NCBI GenBank assembly: GCA_012845835.1
Contig: JABAKD010000025.1
Location: 31,998,314-32,062,313 of the forward strand
Reading direction: 5' to 3'
DNA from: Undaria pinnatifida
Taxonomy: Eukaryota; Sar; Phaeophyceae; Laminariales; Alariaceae
Length of the DNA stretch: 64,000 bases
Below the pieces are notes generated by a model. It saw only the letters and a program-made list of their open reading frames with translations. It made no database searches and had not been told where the DNA came from. Positions 53,901 to 63,905 of this stretch are shown piece after piece; position 1 is the first letter of the stretch, and the number at the start of each line of letters is the position of its first letter. The position numbers were made by a program, and so were the translations under genes.

Positions 53901-56900
53901 CTGTGGCCTTCCGTCAAATCCGCTCCATGTTCTAGTTTTCTGCCCGTTGGGAGACGATTGATAATGTTTGGCTCTGTTATCTACACACCAGCCCCCAAGT
54001 ATATTTTTAGCAGAAGCGTGGTCGCCGCGCGCCACACGTCACTACTGGCCGTAGTGTGAGTACTGTACGGCAAGTTTGAGGCCATAGGCAGCCGCAAAAG
54101 AATAGTTTGACAGGTATATTCGAAATTTGAACCTCTTTGTGCAACATCGCCTTGCCATTAGCAACGGTCTAGCTGTTCAAAATAATCTTCGAAAAAACTG
54201 CGCAACGAGTCATCCTGGAAAATTATTTTTTGAAAATGCTGGGCAACTAGTTGTCCTTGACAACTGCTGTTGAAGAAACTAGTTGTCCTGGACAACCTTT
54301 TTTTTTTATAAAGCTGGGCAACTAGTTGTCCTGAACAAGTACTTTTGAAAAATGCCGCGCAACTAGTTGCCCTGCACAACTACTTTTGGAAAAAGCTGCG
54401 CAACTAGTTGTCCTGGACAACTGCTTTTAAAAAGCTGCACAACTAGTTTTCCTGGACATGTAGTTTTGAAAATGCTGTGTAATGCGTTAATATTGATCTG
54501 GCGGGGTCGGAGGAATCCTAGTGTTGTGTCACCATGTAATGGAAATATATTCATACCGGGAAAGTACGCTCTCACGTCATGGCAAGATCGAGTGCGTGTA
54601 TGCATGGGATACACGTTCATTGAGGGGGAAATAAACCAAGCAACCGAGAAACGATCTGAAATGATCGCGATGTGGCGGCAAACGGTCCGTCAACAAACGG
54701 TCCGTCAACAAACGGTCCATCAACAAACGGTCCGTCAACAAACGGTCCGTCCGTCAACGCCGTCCGTCAACGAAGCCCCCGACGTGGTACAAATGCACGG
54801 GAAAAGACACCCTCATCGTCAGAGGCGGAAAAGCACCACATAAAAATGATCTGCGACAACGTAAAGAGCGCGGATCTGTGCGCAACTGACTGCGGATCGC
54901 CGCACCAAACCAGCGTCCCAGTTAGTTGTGGCTATTCCCCTCAACTTGTTTCCCACGTATATTTCGTTTATTGTCTGGTAGGGGAGTATGCCAGGAATTC
55001 GCAAGGGTTGACGCCACCCAGAACGCAGAACAAAACAAAACACAACACCCAACACCCAACACCCACCAACGCCAAACCCCCCGCCGTTCTCGTCATGCCG
55101 CATATGACTAAACACTGTGTCAATTCCTGTCGGCATGTACAAGTGAAATCGGTTTCCAAAGACCGCCCAAAAGGTTTGAACTGTACTCATATTCGCAACC
55201 CGGCGTGGCCGCCATCACGCGCCACTGCGCCACCTCCTCCCCAGGTCACTATCCAACCCCCTTGAAACCTACGCCTCCTCCCCGTCGTTGAGGCCGACTC
55301 GAACGCGCCGTCGAGGTCCTCCAGCCCCGCCACGGGGTTCACCAACTGTCCACTTGTGTGCTGTTCTGGGTCTCAAGAGTCGTATTCAACAGCTGCTACT
55401 GTTCTGAATCTCGACAGGTCCCTTCAACTGTCTCTGCGTCTCCGCAGTTCACTCAAACTAGTTGCACCAGTTGGCTGGACAACTACTGGGCTTGAAGTGC
55501 GCGCAACTAGTTGTCATGGACAATTAGTTTTTTTCAAAGCTGCGCAACTAGTTGTCCTGCATAACTACGTTTTAAAAAAGCTGCGCAACTAGTTGCCCTG
55601 GACGACTACGTTCTAAAAAAGCTGGGCAACTAGTTGTCCTGGACAAGCATTCGTCTTGGACAACTATACACAACTATTAGTTGTAGTTGCCAGCGGTAGT
55701 TGTACAGGGTGTGAATATTTATATTCCATTCCACTTTGACTCCGACGTGTCTCCTGCTGTGACAGCAGTACAGCTGTTGGCGACGGTGACCAGCTCTTGA
55801 AAAAAAACAGTACACTGAATGCCGTTGTTGGCAGTTCTCCGACGTCGGGTACCCCCATTTTTCAGTACTCGTCCGTGTTGGGAGTTTCATTTACATGCGA
55901 ATAACTATTTATTTACGTGGTCGTCCTCTTCCATGCCGTGTCGCGCTTTCGCTTGCTGCTGCATTGATGCGTTGTCTGTCATACTGCATGGCGACATTTG
56001 TACCATACGACACGTGCTCAGGTTTCTCCAAGGCCTGGCTTCGTGATAAAAACGAAAGTGCTCGACACGGGCGTAAAGGTGTTTGTCAACGTATGCCAAC
56101 ACGAGCGTATTGGCGAGTCCGGGATGGCCAAAAAACTCGACGATGACGGCTTAGAGGTGAGCTTAGCTGGCGTAGTCTATCCCATGACTGGTATGATATG
56201 TAAGTGATTGTATTGGACTAACGCCTAGCCCCTCTGGGAACTACAGAAAAACACGAAACGTTCGGAATACGTTTGGAATATCAAACCGCCTGCGACGAGT
56301 GTGATCACGCAGCAGCAGGAGTAGGAGCGTGCCGAACGACTCGTTGCATACCGGTAGTTGCATTGTAGCGCAGACAGTAACTTTACTAATCCCTCAAGCA
56401 AGACATGGCCGATGCTAATCTAGTCTTTTGGTGGCCATACTCTCCCTCCCTCTTGAGTCGCCATACTCTCCCTCTTGAGTGGCCATACTCTCTTTCTTGA
56501 GTCGCCATACTTTCCCTTCCTCTTGAGTCGCCAGACCGGTCGTTAATAGCGGCTCCCTTTTCAGTCACCTGCCGCTTTCTTTCTTCACGGTTTCCCTCGT
56601 GCAATCATAGCACGTCGGTTGGATCTCTTTGCGCGCCACACTTTTGTTCCGTTTAGTGGCTTTCACCGATTTTTTTCTTGAATCTGCACCTTTTCATCAC
56701 GTACACGCCACGAGTACTACTCCTACCGTTTTGTAGTCCATGCCTCATTACCGTCATTACCCTCTTTACCCTGTTTACGTTCTTTACGTTCTTTACGTTC
56801 TTAACGTTCTTTACGTTCTTTACGCTATTTACCCTGTTTACCGAACGTCCCGCCGCAACCGCTATTAGTGTGGCCCCGGGGAGCAATTTCTGCCAATACG

Positions 56901-59900
56901 GTAGGGCTCCCCCAGTAAGACGAAGATGTGGTATAGAGAGCATTATTACCGCCTTGTTCACCTTATTAACCTTATTCACCTTATTTACCTTATTCGTTCC
57001 AGGTTATGAGTTATGAAAGCAATTCCTCAGTCGTGCCAAGCGTTTTTGACCGCCTTAGATCGGGATATCGCCTTATGTAGGAATACCGCCTTATTGGGGG
57101 ACCCCTGCCGTCACTTGGGGCACGGTGTTGTGACAATGACAGGTGGAGGGGCTCAACATTCCCATGAGTGTGGGGCCCCCCACCGTGGACAAGGACAATG
57201 CTGGGGCTGAATGCATCGTGTATGACGTCATCATCAACCCACAGGTAAGAGATCTTTGACGATAGCTTGATTTTGCCTGATTTTCCAGTATTTTATCGTA
57301 AAGCGCGTTCGTAAGTTTCGACCGAGGTGGGGCGGGTGGGATTTGGCGCAAACGTTTCGCCCATGACTCCGTTCGTCATTATGCCTGCTTCGCATTCCCG
57401 TTTTGCGTCACTGAACATGGCTACCTTACTGAAATTCGAAAAGTACGTCATCCTCATATTTGTCGTCGATTTCTTTGGAAACTTTTGTCCATCCCTTGAG
57501 CGAGTGACATTGGGTCTCCGGGACCCGGTCGCATACCAAGTGTTCTCTTTTGTCAACATTGTTCACCAGGATCGAGGACGCATTTTTTTTGTTGATGCAG
57601 ACCTTTGTGTTAAATAGCAGATGTCTCCTCTCTTGTCCGTGGTCGCTATATTGTTGGTAAACAGAAGGATTATTAGAGACCAGGAACCGATTTCGTTGTA
57701 CTGGGTTTTTTGAACGATCGGCCTTGATCGCCTCAACGCGATTTCTTTCTGCTTCATCCGCGCCGTTTTATGAGTGTGCTATTGATAGTATATTGTGGAA
57801 GATGCGGCCAGACGGCCGCAATGTTACGGCTCTCTTGTTCCTTCGTGTCTTCGATGATTGTTTTGATCACTGTGTTTCCATTTCATAGGCGGTGGAAGAA
57901 TATCAGGCAGCCAGGTGACTGCATGCTTCTTTCTAAATATTTCCTAAGTGCTTCCCAAGAGCTTCCTAGGTGTTTACTTCGTGGCGTTTAGCGACCATTT
58001 GGTGTCTATTCAGCTACTGCCATCACCCCAGACGGTGGGAAAAATGTCAAGCAGTACGGTGAATGCTCTGCTTTTTTCCTTGCCCTTTTTTATACCTATT
58101 TTGATGGCTGTGTCAATAGACGGTGGAACAGTGTGCAGCAGACAAGACGGGGGCGCAGCGGGACTGGGTGTGCCACTTGGCGATGCAGTCGGTCATGGCC
58201 AAGCACGACTGTCGCCTCGATCCCAAGTACAAGCTACCCAAGCTCACGTGAGGACTGACCACTGTCCGTTGTCTGGCTTTTTTCGCTTTAGTCCGTATAC
58301 ACGGAAGCTCCGATCATTGTAATGTCTCCTGCCTGGCACTCGAGAGCCATTTGTGAAGCCTTTATTGTGTCAGATGCTGGTAAATAGGTCGCACACCGAC
58401 ATGCGTTGCCTTCGATGGTGGAGTACTACTGTAAGCGGAATGCTACTGTACGCGGCCCGATGTCCATAGGAATTCCGCCCTCCACGTGGTATGTGCTGTC
58501 GTACCGGCGGCATACACGATTCACCTAGGAATCCGATCGCGTGGAAGTGCTGCTCGCTCGTCGTTTGTTTTCCGTGCTGTAGTGTGCGATGCTGTGCTAT
58601 GTTTCGCTGTGCTGTGCTGTGCTGTGCATGTACTGTACTGTACTAGTGTGCTGTCCTGTGATATTCTGTATCGTGCTTGGCTGCGCGGTACTGTACCGTT
58701 CTGTACTGCACGGTGCTGTGCTGCACGGTACTGCACGGTGCCATACTCTGTACCGTACCCTAGCATACCCCACCGCTTCGTAGCATGCCGTAGTGTACTG
58801 TGCTCTACGACACGATACTGTACCGACCTTCACCTTGCCTCCTAGTCGGCCTCATGCTAGCATGGCTTTGGAGTAACGCGAGCACATATGCATTGGGTGG
58901 TCAGGTTCAAGGGGAGCAAGGAGAGTGGACCTGCCCAGCAGCGAATCCGAGATGACTCCTCGAAGCCTCAAATAAGTGAGGTCAAGCAAACCGGCCACCA
59001 GGGGTCAACCTCTTCGACCTCTACCATGGCCAACGCAAAGGGTGGGGCAAGAAAACAAGAGACGAGACATAAAAAAGCACCGACGGCGGAAGGTCCTTTG
59101 AAGACTATGTCATCGAGTACCACGGTAAGCATTTTGGTGTTACGGCGAGCAATGGAGTACCACAATACGCCATCGAGTGCCGCGGTAAGCCATCGACTAC
59201 CATGGTAGGCCGCCATCGACTACCATGGTAGGCCGCCATCGACTACCATGGTAGGCCATCAATGACGGCGTTAGGCCATGAACTACCACAGCAAGTCATC
59301 GAGTACCACTATAAGCCACCGGCATCCACAGTGCACCATCGAGTACCACGGTAAGCCATCGAGTACCACGGTAGGCCATCGAGTACATATGTAAGCCATA
59401 CAGCGCCACGGCAAGCCATCGAGTACCGCGGTGTATGCCACGATAAGCCATCGAGTACCACGGTAAGCCATGGAGTACCGCCGAAGCGATCGAGTACCAC
59501 AGTACACCATCGATTACAGCGGAGAGGCATCGAGTGCCACCGTAAGACATGGAGTACCACGGTAAGGCATCGAGTACCACGGTAAGGCATCGAGCACCCC
59601 GGTAAGCTATCGAGTACCGTGGTAAGCCATATAATGCCCCGGTAAGCCATGGAGTACCACGGTAAGCCATTGAGTACCACGATAAGGCATCAATTACCCC
59701 GGCATACAATCGAGAACCACGGTGACGTACCGAGTACCGCGGTAAGCCATACAGTGCCACGGTGTCGAGTACCGCGGTAATCGATCGAGTACTATGGCAA
59801 GCCATCGAGTACCACGGCAAGCTAACCATAGCCCGTCACAGGAGTGTTGGAACACGGGCGTTCGGCGGGAGTAGCGGGAAGGAACACTCCAGTAGGAATC

Positions 59901-62900
59901 TTTGTTGCAGCGCTACGATAGGACCCTTACTGCTCCTGCTGCTTTCAGCAGAATGCTAATGCTTCTCTGGCCCAGTCGATAGTTGTGATAGCTATCGTAG
60001 CCTGTAAACATTGGGTGGTGGTATGTATATAACACACGACGTCACCGCACGGTCCCGTTGAGATCACGGTGTTTGCTTCGGGGTCAGATGCTGTTAGGAT
60101 ATACTCGCCCATACCAACACCACCCCTTCCGATGCTGGCCGACCGAGGTGCGGATTGTTGCTTGACCGCTGATGCTTTCGTGCTTCTCGCATGCACTATT
60201 AACTATGGCTCTTCACCCTATCTCGGACACTCGCTAATGGTAAGCACTGACTATTGATAGACTGCTGCTGTCGTGTTTTGAATGTGAGCCCCCGGATATA
60301 GACTTGCATTTCTCACCCCTTCATATGTTGCCCGCAAGTTCCGTTTCGGGGTTTTGTTGCTAAAGCCGTAACCGTTAACGCCAAGATACTGCCTACCCTA
60401 TCACTGGTCTGACTAGTATGCCTATTGCCGTTTGTGCGGGACGTCTCTCAGGCGTTATGGGCACGCTCAGATGGAGATACGGAGCGTGAAATGGACGTGA
60501 GCGCTACGTCTCTGGAGCAAACTGTGCGGGTGCCTCTGGAGGACTGGCCACATTCGTTGCTCGTCACGGTGACAGGGATAGAAAGTGGGAAGCTTGCCGC
60601 CGATGTTCTTGACGAGGTGCGGAAACTGACCATCCGGACGCGTAAGCCTGACCCAGCGTATTTTTTTGTTTCGAGCTTGCTTGACGAGCAATGCTTAACG
60701 AATGATACTGCCTGACGAACCCGATAAGTAGTGCTTGGCCAGTTAAATAACCCGCTGATGCAAGAGTTTATCAAAGGAAAGTGTCGCAGCTGCTTTTGTT
60801 CTGGTTCCGCCTGACGGGTATCTGCCTGGTTCCTGTCCGAGGAAAAAAGTCGTTCTCTCGAAGAAAACAATCGATTCTGTTTAGCCTGTAGATATGCTTT
60901 CACCGGCAAGTGTGCAGAAAATAACAAAAACAGAGCGGGAACTACGTTGCATGCGGTTATCCATACGTACTACTTTAGACAATACCAGGCGTTTTGAGCG
61001 GCGTGTTGAGCGGACATGGCCCGACAGGCGGGTCGGGTGAGGAGGCCCAAAAAAATCTCGCGGGTCGGGTCGAGTTGGATCTGGTCAGGAGATGTTTCAA
61101 AATATCAAAGGTCGGGTTGGGTCGGGTCCGGTCGGGTGGGGTCGGGTCGGGTCGGGTCGGGTCGGGTCGGGTCGGGTCGGGTCGGGTCGGGTCGGGTCGG
61201 GTCGGGTTGGGTCGGGTCGGGTCGGGTCGGGTCGGGTCGGGTCGGGTCGGGTCGGGTCGGGTCGGGTCGGGTCGGGTCGGGTCGGGTCGGGTCGGGTCGG
61301 GTCGGGTCGGGTCGGGTCGGGTCGGGTCGGGTCGGGTCGGGTCGGGTCGGGTCGGGTCGGGTCGGGTCGGGTCGGGTCGGGTCGGGTCGGGTCGGGTCGG
61401 GTCGGGTCGGGTCGGGTCGGGTCGGGTCGGGTCGGGTCGGGTCGGGTCGGGTCGGGTCGGGTCGGGTCGGGTCGGGTCGGGTCGGGTCGGGTCGGGTTGG
61501 GTCGGGTCGGGTCGGGTCGGGTCGGGTCGGGTCGGGTCGGGTCGGGTCGGGTCGGGTCGGGTCGGGTCGGGTCGGGTCGGGTCGGGTCGGGTCGGGTCGG
61601 GTCGGGTCGGGTCTGGTGGTTTTAAAACCTCACGGGTCGGGTTGGGGTACCCTGACCCAACTCGAGCTTGGAGAAGTGACCGTACCTGTGGAAAGCCCTT
61701 GTTAATTGTATCCCACCTATTCAGATCGAGGATGTGTTGCCCTTCGCCGACGCGTATTCCGGTTGCCAGTGCGCAAGATTAGTTTCTACACTACTGCATC
61801 GACGTGATGGTGACGAAGTTCTGGGATTCGCGTGGGATTTTTTTTTTCCGGCAGCGCAAAGGATAAGGACCTACAGGGCACTCACCACATAGTTCGGGGT
61901 AGTGCAAAGCTAGATGGAGTAGGACGCATATTAACGGTGGAGAATGAGATGGCGCTGAAGAGATAGGTTAGCAGATCATGCCACCGTGGGGCAGGTTGTA
62001 GCGGGGTAAACCGAGAAAGGGTCTGGGCGAGAGTGATGGCGTTTAAACTTGTTAGATCGGCGTTGTCGCGTTATTATGCGTCCGAGAGCGACGGTTATTT
62101 AACTGGTGGGTGTTTGATTGAAGTATGCACTGTATATTTTCCGATGACAACCGAAATGTTGGTAAAACTAGAGAGGGATGTGGCAGCCTAAACATGGGTC
62201 TGGCTAAAGCTTTACACCCTGCTCCCCCCCCAAGCAAAGGTTCTGCAGGTAGCCACCCAAGCACGAACGCACGCACATTACTACTTTTTCGCAGGCAACG
62301 TTCTGCAGATTTATCGACCATGGTAGTCACGCACGCACGCTTCTACTATTTGGTAGGCAAAGTTCTGTGGCTGTGGCGACCAGCGTCTTTTGCTGGAACC
62401 TTTTCATCGTCCGTTGTGTTCACCATAGGAATGTTATCATGTTACGGGGTTTTGATACACAGCGAAGGCTGTTTTTTGTGTGCATTTTTTTGTCGAACTT
62501 CCGTTTGTAGGAAGTCACAACAGTGATTTTATGTTATCCCTACCGACCCGGCATTGACCCCATGATCTCCTTGATGTTCGGTTGACGACCGCAGGCACAC
62601 TAGGCTCACAATATGTTTCATTGGAGAGAGCCGCGTGTTGCCTGTTTTCGGCGCGATACCAATGATTCTATCAGGCATGCGGTACTCATGGAGGGAGAAG
62701 TTTTTGCCTGGCATGGAACTCCGTGCCGCCGTTTTCACGAGAGTATTCGAGAGCATTTATATCGCAGTTTTTTGTCTTATGTTTCCTGAGAGGTATTGTT
62801 CGATCCTAAAGCTGTTGGAGCCTGTCCTGTGACCCCTATATTAATAGTAAGTTATGACGATGACGAGTTCATGTCAGAACAACAACCCACCCACGCCAAC

Positions 62901-63502
62901 CCAACGTAACACGACTTTCGTCGAGTTCACTCTTCACTCTTGTTCGCCTCCGCCGTATGGCGCAACGTGCACTTACAATAGTTCGCGCGTGTATGCGTGT
63001 ATGCCCTTGATGTGCGAATTCATGTGCATGTTGTCCGCGCTTCACGTTTTCACTACTTTCACTACGGAAATATAAGGTCCGGGTGCAACGGATTCCGTGT
63101 TGTCAGGTTGCTTAGCGCAAAACTCAAACATTAGGAGTCACATCGCAGACGGCCACCAATGTCAATGCCGAAGCTTCCTTTGCCACTTTGTACGTTTTGG
63201 CAATTTCGGATTGTCTACGTTACCAGGTATGTTCTATTCGAGCCTTATATCCAAACCTTATTGAATGCATGATACCCTTATTGACCACATTATATTCGAT
63301 GGTGATGGGGCGCAACGTCGTTTGTTTTCTGTGTGGCAGATCGAAGTGCAGGCCTCCGCCTACGAGTGCATCGTTGAGGTACACGGGCATCGCGTCATGC
63401 GGGTAAGCCATCTATTACTCGGCCGCTTCTTGGTGTTTTCTGCTGACCGCACCCAGCTTGCAGTTGCTGTATGTTAGCGGTTCCTTTCGACCTGCTTTTT
63501 AA
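50790..63502 (+). CDS. PIH1-domain protein (dynein-assembly/R2TP-type co-chaperone)
   Basis: Exons 50790-50967, 52091-52251, 56022-56156, 57143-57244, 58132-58247, 58905-59124 and 60452-60641 join with matching phases (1, 0, 0, 0, 2, 0). The product shows the PIH1 hallmarks in order: VSPRPGFVIKTK, VKVFVNVCQHE, LNIPMSVGPP, ECIVYDVIINPQ, RDWVCHLAMQSVMAKHDCRL, and YKLPKLTFKG..PAQQRI. A charged linker and a CS-like start (SLLVTVTGIESG..VRKLTIRT) follow. Known PIH1 proteins work with HSP90 and R2TP to fold axonemal dynein arms and other complexes in the cytoplasm. Exons 63149-63226, 63340-63402 and 63464-63502 are phase 0 with each other and may complete a C-terminal CS domain, but the 60641 donor is phase 1, so an exon is missing or they belong elsewhere. 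Introns total about 11 kb and are full of repeats. Confidence 0.85.
52091..52251 (+). CDS. PIH1 gene exon 2
   Basis: Acceptor TTGATTCTACACCAG, donor CATCATG|GTGAGT (perfect). Completes the Gly codon from exon 1 and reads KDLTAARVEQARAVDAARPQ, then a Gly-rich stretch to SVPTGIM. Phase 1/0. Confidence 0.75.
52613..52835. mobile_element. MITE-like element in a PIH1 intron
   Basis: ACCCTGAAAGTTTACGC..GTCTTGTATGCGCCCCTAC on the left and the reverse complement AGCCTGAACC..GTCTTCTATGCGCCCCTAC on the right. The terminal inverted repeats are about 38 bases over 223 bp. No target duplication was identified and there is no coding capacity. Confidence 0.55.
52973..53600 (-). pseudogene. Decayed minus-strand coding element nested in a PIH1 intron
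   Basis: Reading minus-ward: LKLLQGKQQRNGSWCSSGRT and AAEGKWEMYAQLNPNAACVG, a TGA, then DVGANADVLTASEACSKERP in the same frame. A CTACAG|GTTGGT site (53310) and a GCCTGCAG acceptor (53256) would join in phase to VSPRTPRNTGPHGQWKRVAW, PDVFLGPRPGTRG and KARPCDLVLAQIFKELTWQD, ending at TGTCAG|GTAATA (52973). It could be an old transposase or a nested host gene. Related-looking text continues to 54035. No family is assigned. Confidence 0.45.
54168..54482. repeat. Palindrome-bearing minisatellite, left block
   Basis: About seven units of 44-46 bases: GCTGxGCAACTAGTTGTCCT then GGACAACTACTTTTGAAAAA. Each carries the palindrome CAACTAGTTG and the near-palindrome AGTTGTCCTGGACAACT. Closely related units recur at 55.45-55.66 kb. 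Confidence 0.8.
54485..54843 (+). CDS. Unidentified ORF between the minisatellite blocks
   Basis: The frame reads NPSVVSPCNGNIFIPGKYAL, TSWQDRVRVCMGYTFIEGEI and NQATEKRSEMIAMWR, clearly protein-like. It then enters a 15-mer repeat (RQQTV x5) and ends STPSVNEAPDVVQMHGKRHP..STT. The first ATG in frame lies in the minisatellite at 54367, so the true start is unknown. No family is recognised. It may belong to an inserted element. Confidence 0.45.
54675..54757. repeat. 15-mer array CAACAAACGGTCCGT, five copies
   Basis: Nearly perfect. It is in phase with the 54485-54843 ORF (RQQTV). The other plus frame reads TNGPS. Confidence 0.9.
55445..55665. repeat. Palindrome-bearing minisatellite, right block
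   Basis: About four units in the same orientation as 54.17-54.48 kb (GCGCAACTAGTTG..CCTGGACAACTA..TTTTAAAAAAGCT). Confidence 0.8.
56022..56156 (+). CDS. PIH1 gene exon 3 (PIH1 domain start)
   Basis: Acceptor ACGTGCTCAG, donor TTAGAG|GTGAGC, 45 codons, phase 0/0. PRPGFVIKT and GVKVFVNVCQHERIGESGM are textbook PIH1-domain opening strands. Confidence 0.85.
56438..56530. repeat. 24-mer array GAGTCGCCATACTCTCCCTC, about four copies
   Basis: Units GAG(T)(C/G)GCCATACT(C/T)TCxCTTCTTGA in a PIH1 intron. Confidence 0.8.
56747..57000. repeat. TTTACGTTC and ACCTTATTC short arrays
   Basis: Around seven TTTACGTTC-type units at 56.76-56.84 kb and ACCTTATT units at 56.95-57.00 kb flank about 110 bases of unique sequence. 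Confidence 0.75.
57143..57244 (+). CDS. PIH1 gene exon 4
   Basis: Acceptor CAATGACAG, donor CCACAG|GTAAGA, 34 codons, phase 0/0. VEGLNIPMSVGPPTVDKDNA and GAECIVYDVIINPQ match the IPMSxGxP..D..G..CxVYDVxxNP core. Confidence 0.85.
58132..58247 (+). CDS. PIH1 gene exon 5
   Basis: Acceptor GTGGAACAG, donor CTCAC|GTGAGG, phase 0/2. It reads RDWVCHLAMQSVMAKHDCRL then DPKYKLPKLT, the helix plus YKLPKLxYKG block of the domain. Confidence 0.8.
58570..58745. repeat. TGTGCTGTGC/GTACTGTAC-rich tract
   Basis: Imperfect CTGTG and GTACTGTAC units in a PIH1 intron. Cys/Val-rich open frames over it are artefacts. Confidence 0.7.
58905..59124 (+). CDS. PIH1 gene exon 6
   Basis: Acceptor GGGTGGTCAG, phase 2 completed by G to give TFKGSKESGPAQQRIRDD, the end of the PIH1 domain. 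A Ser/Thr/Lys-rich linker follows. The donor CCACG|GTAAGC at 59124 lies inside the sequence that forms the downstream 20-mer array. Confidence 0.8.
59104..59828. repeat. 20-mer array CCATCGAGTACCACGGTAAG containing a splice donor
   Basis: About 35 imperfect units. The first matching 20 bases are the last 14 coding bases of PIH1 exon 6 plus its GTAAGC donor. Later units keep GGTAAG or GGTAGG at the same place. It fills the start of the following intron. Confidence 0.85.
60452..60641 (+). CDS. PIH1 gene exon 7 (CS-like region)
   Basis: Acceptor GACGTCTCTCAG, donor GGACGC|GTAAGC, phase 0/1. It reads EREMDVSATSLEQTVRVPLE, DWPHSLLVTVTGIESGKLAA and DVLDEVRKLTIRT, like the first strands of the CS domain that ends many PIH1 proteins. 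Confidence 0.65.
61108..61614. repeat. GGGTC pentamer array, about 100 copies
   Basis: Almost pure (GGGTC)n over 500 bases with two GGGTT variants. It lies about 470 bases after PIH1 exon 7. The Gly-Ser-Arg-Val open frames over it are artefacts. Confidence 0.95.
61615..63148. other. Intron or intergenic sequence without a supported exon
   Basis: A frame after CACCTATTCAG at 61723 reads IEDVLPFADAYSGCQCARLV and is a weak exon candidate. At 62.22-62.37 kb GGTTCTGCAG..ACGCACGCAC..CTACTxTTTxGxAGGCAA is duplicated. Confidence 0.3.
63149..63226 (+). CDS. Candidate PIH1 C-terminal exon a
   Basis: CATCGCAG|ACG and TACCAG|GTATGT, 26 codons, phase 0/0. It reads TATNVNAEASFATLYVLAIS then DCLRYQ. It joins in phase to the next exon. 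Confidence 0.45.
63340..63402 (+). CDS. Candidate PIH1 C-terminal exon b
   Basis: GTGTGGCAG|ATC and ATGCGG|GTAAGC, 21 codons, phase 0/0. It reads IEVQASAYECIVEVHGHRVM, like a CS-domain strand pair. Confidence 0.5.
63464..63502 (+). CDS. Candidate terminal exon c
   Basis: Acceptor CAGCTTGCAG, phase 0, 12 codons and a TAA (LLYVSGSFRPAF). Short and unconfirmed. Confidence 0.25.
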   Translation: MLYVSGSFRPAF

Positions 63503-63511
63503 CGTACGCTG

Positions 63512-63603
63512 TGTATGGTGTGTATGGTGTGTATGGTGTGTATGGTGTGTATGGTGTGTATGGTGTGTATGGTGTGTATGGTGTGTATGGTGTGTATGGT
63601 GTG
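63512..63603. repeat. 9-mer array TGTGTATGG, about ten copies
   Basis: Nearly perfect. Followed by TTAGGG-like units at 63.62-63.65 kb. Confidence 0.9.
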
Positions 63604-63807
63604 TGCTTTGTACCGATGAGGGTTAGGGATAGGGTTAGCGTTAGGGTAAGTACGGTTAAGTGGTTAGATGAGCACATGCTACAGTAGAGGTGCGCCGGTT
63701 TTTTTTTCCCTGTGGCGCCTCACTAGAGGAACTTCATGCATGATACATGATACACCTCACCGAAAGTGTTATTGGTTTAGAGTGAAGTAAACTGAAAGCA
63801 CAACCGA

Positions 63808-63905
63808 TGATGAGCAAATCCATGGCACATCATTCATGACTCGTCATCGATGACACATCATCCATGGCTCATCATCGATGACACATCATCCATGACACAC
63901 CGTAG
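63808..63905. repeat. ACACATCATC(C/G)ATG repeats
   Basis: Imperfect 13-15 base units of CATCATCCATGACA and CATCATCGATGACA near the window end. GAATGGCGTTTC units then repeat to the end. Confidence 0.75.

Noticed and set aside
59283-59829. Minus-strand open frames with Trp-Tyr-Ser-Met-Ala repeats
   Set aside because: Antisense of the splice-donor array; the repeat explains them fully.
60994-61782. Three plus-strand open frames of up to 262 residues (Gly-Ser-Arg-Val repeats)
   Set aside because: All frames of a pentamer array lacking stops stay open; this reflects (GGGTC)n only.
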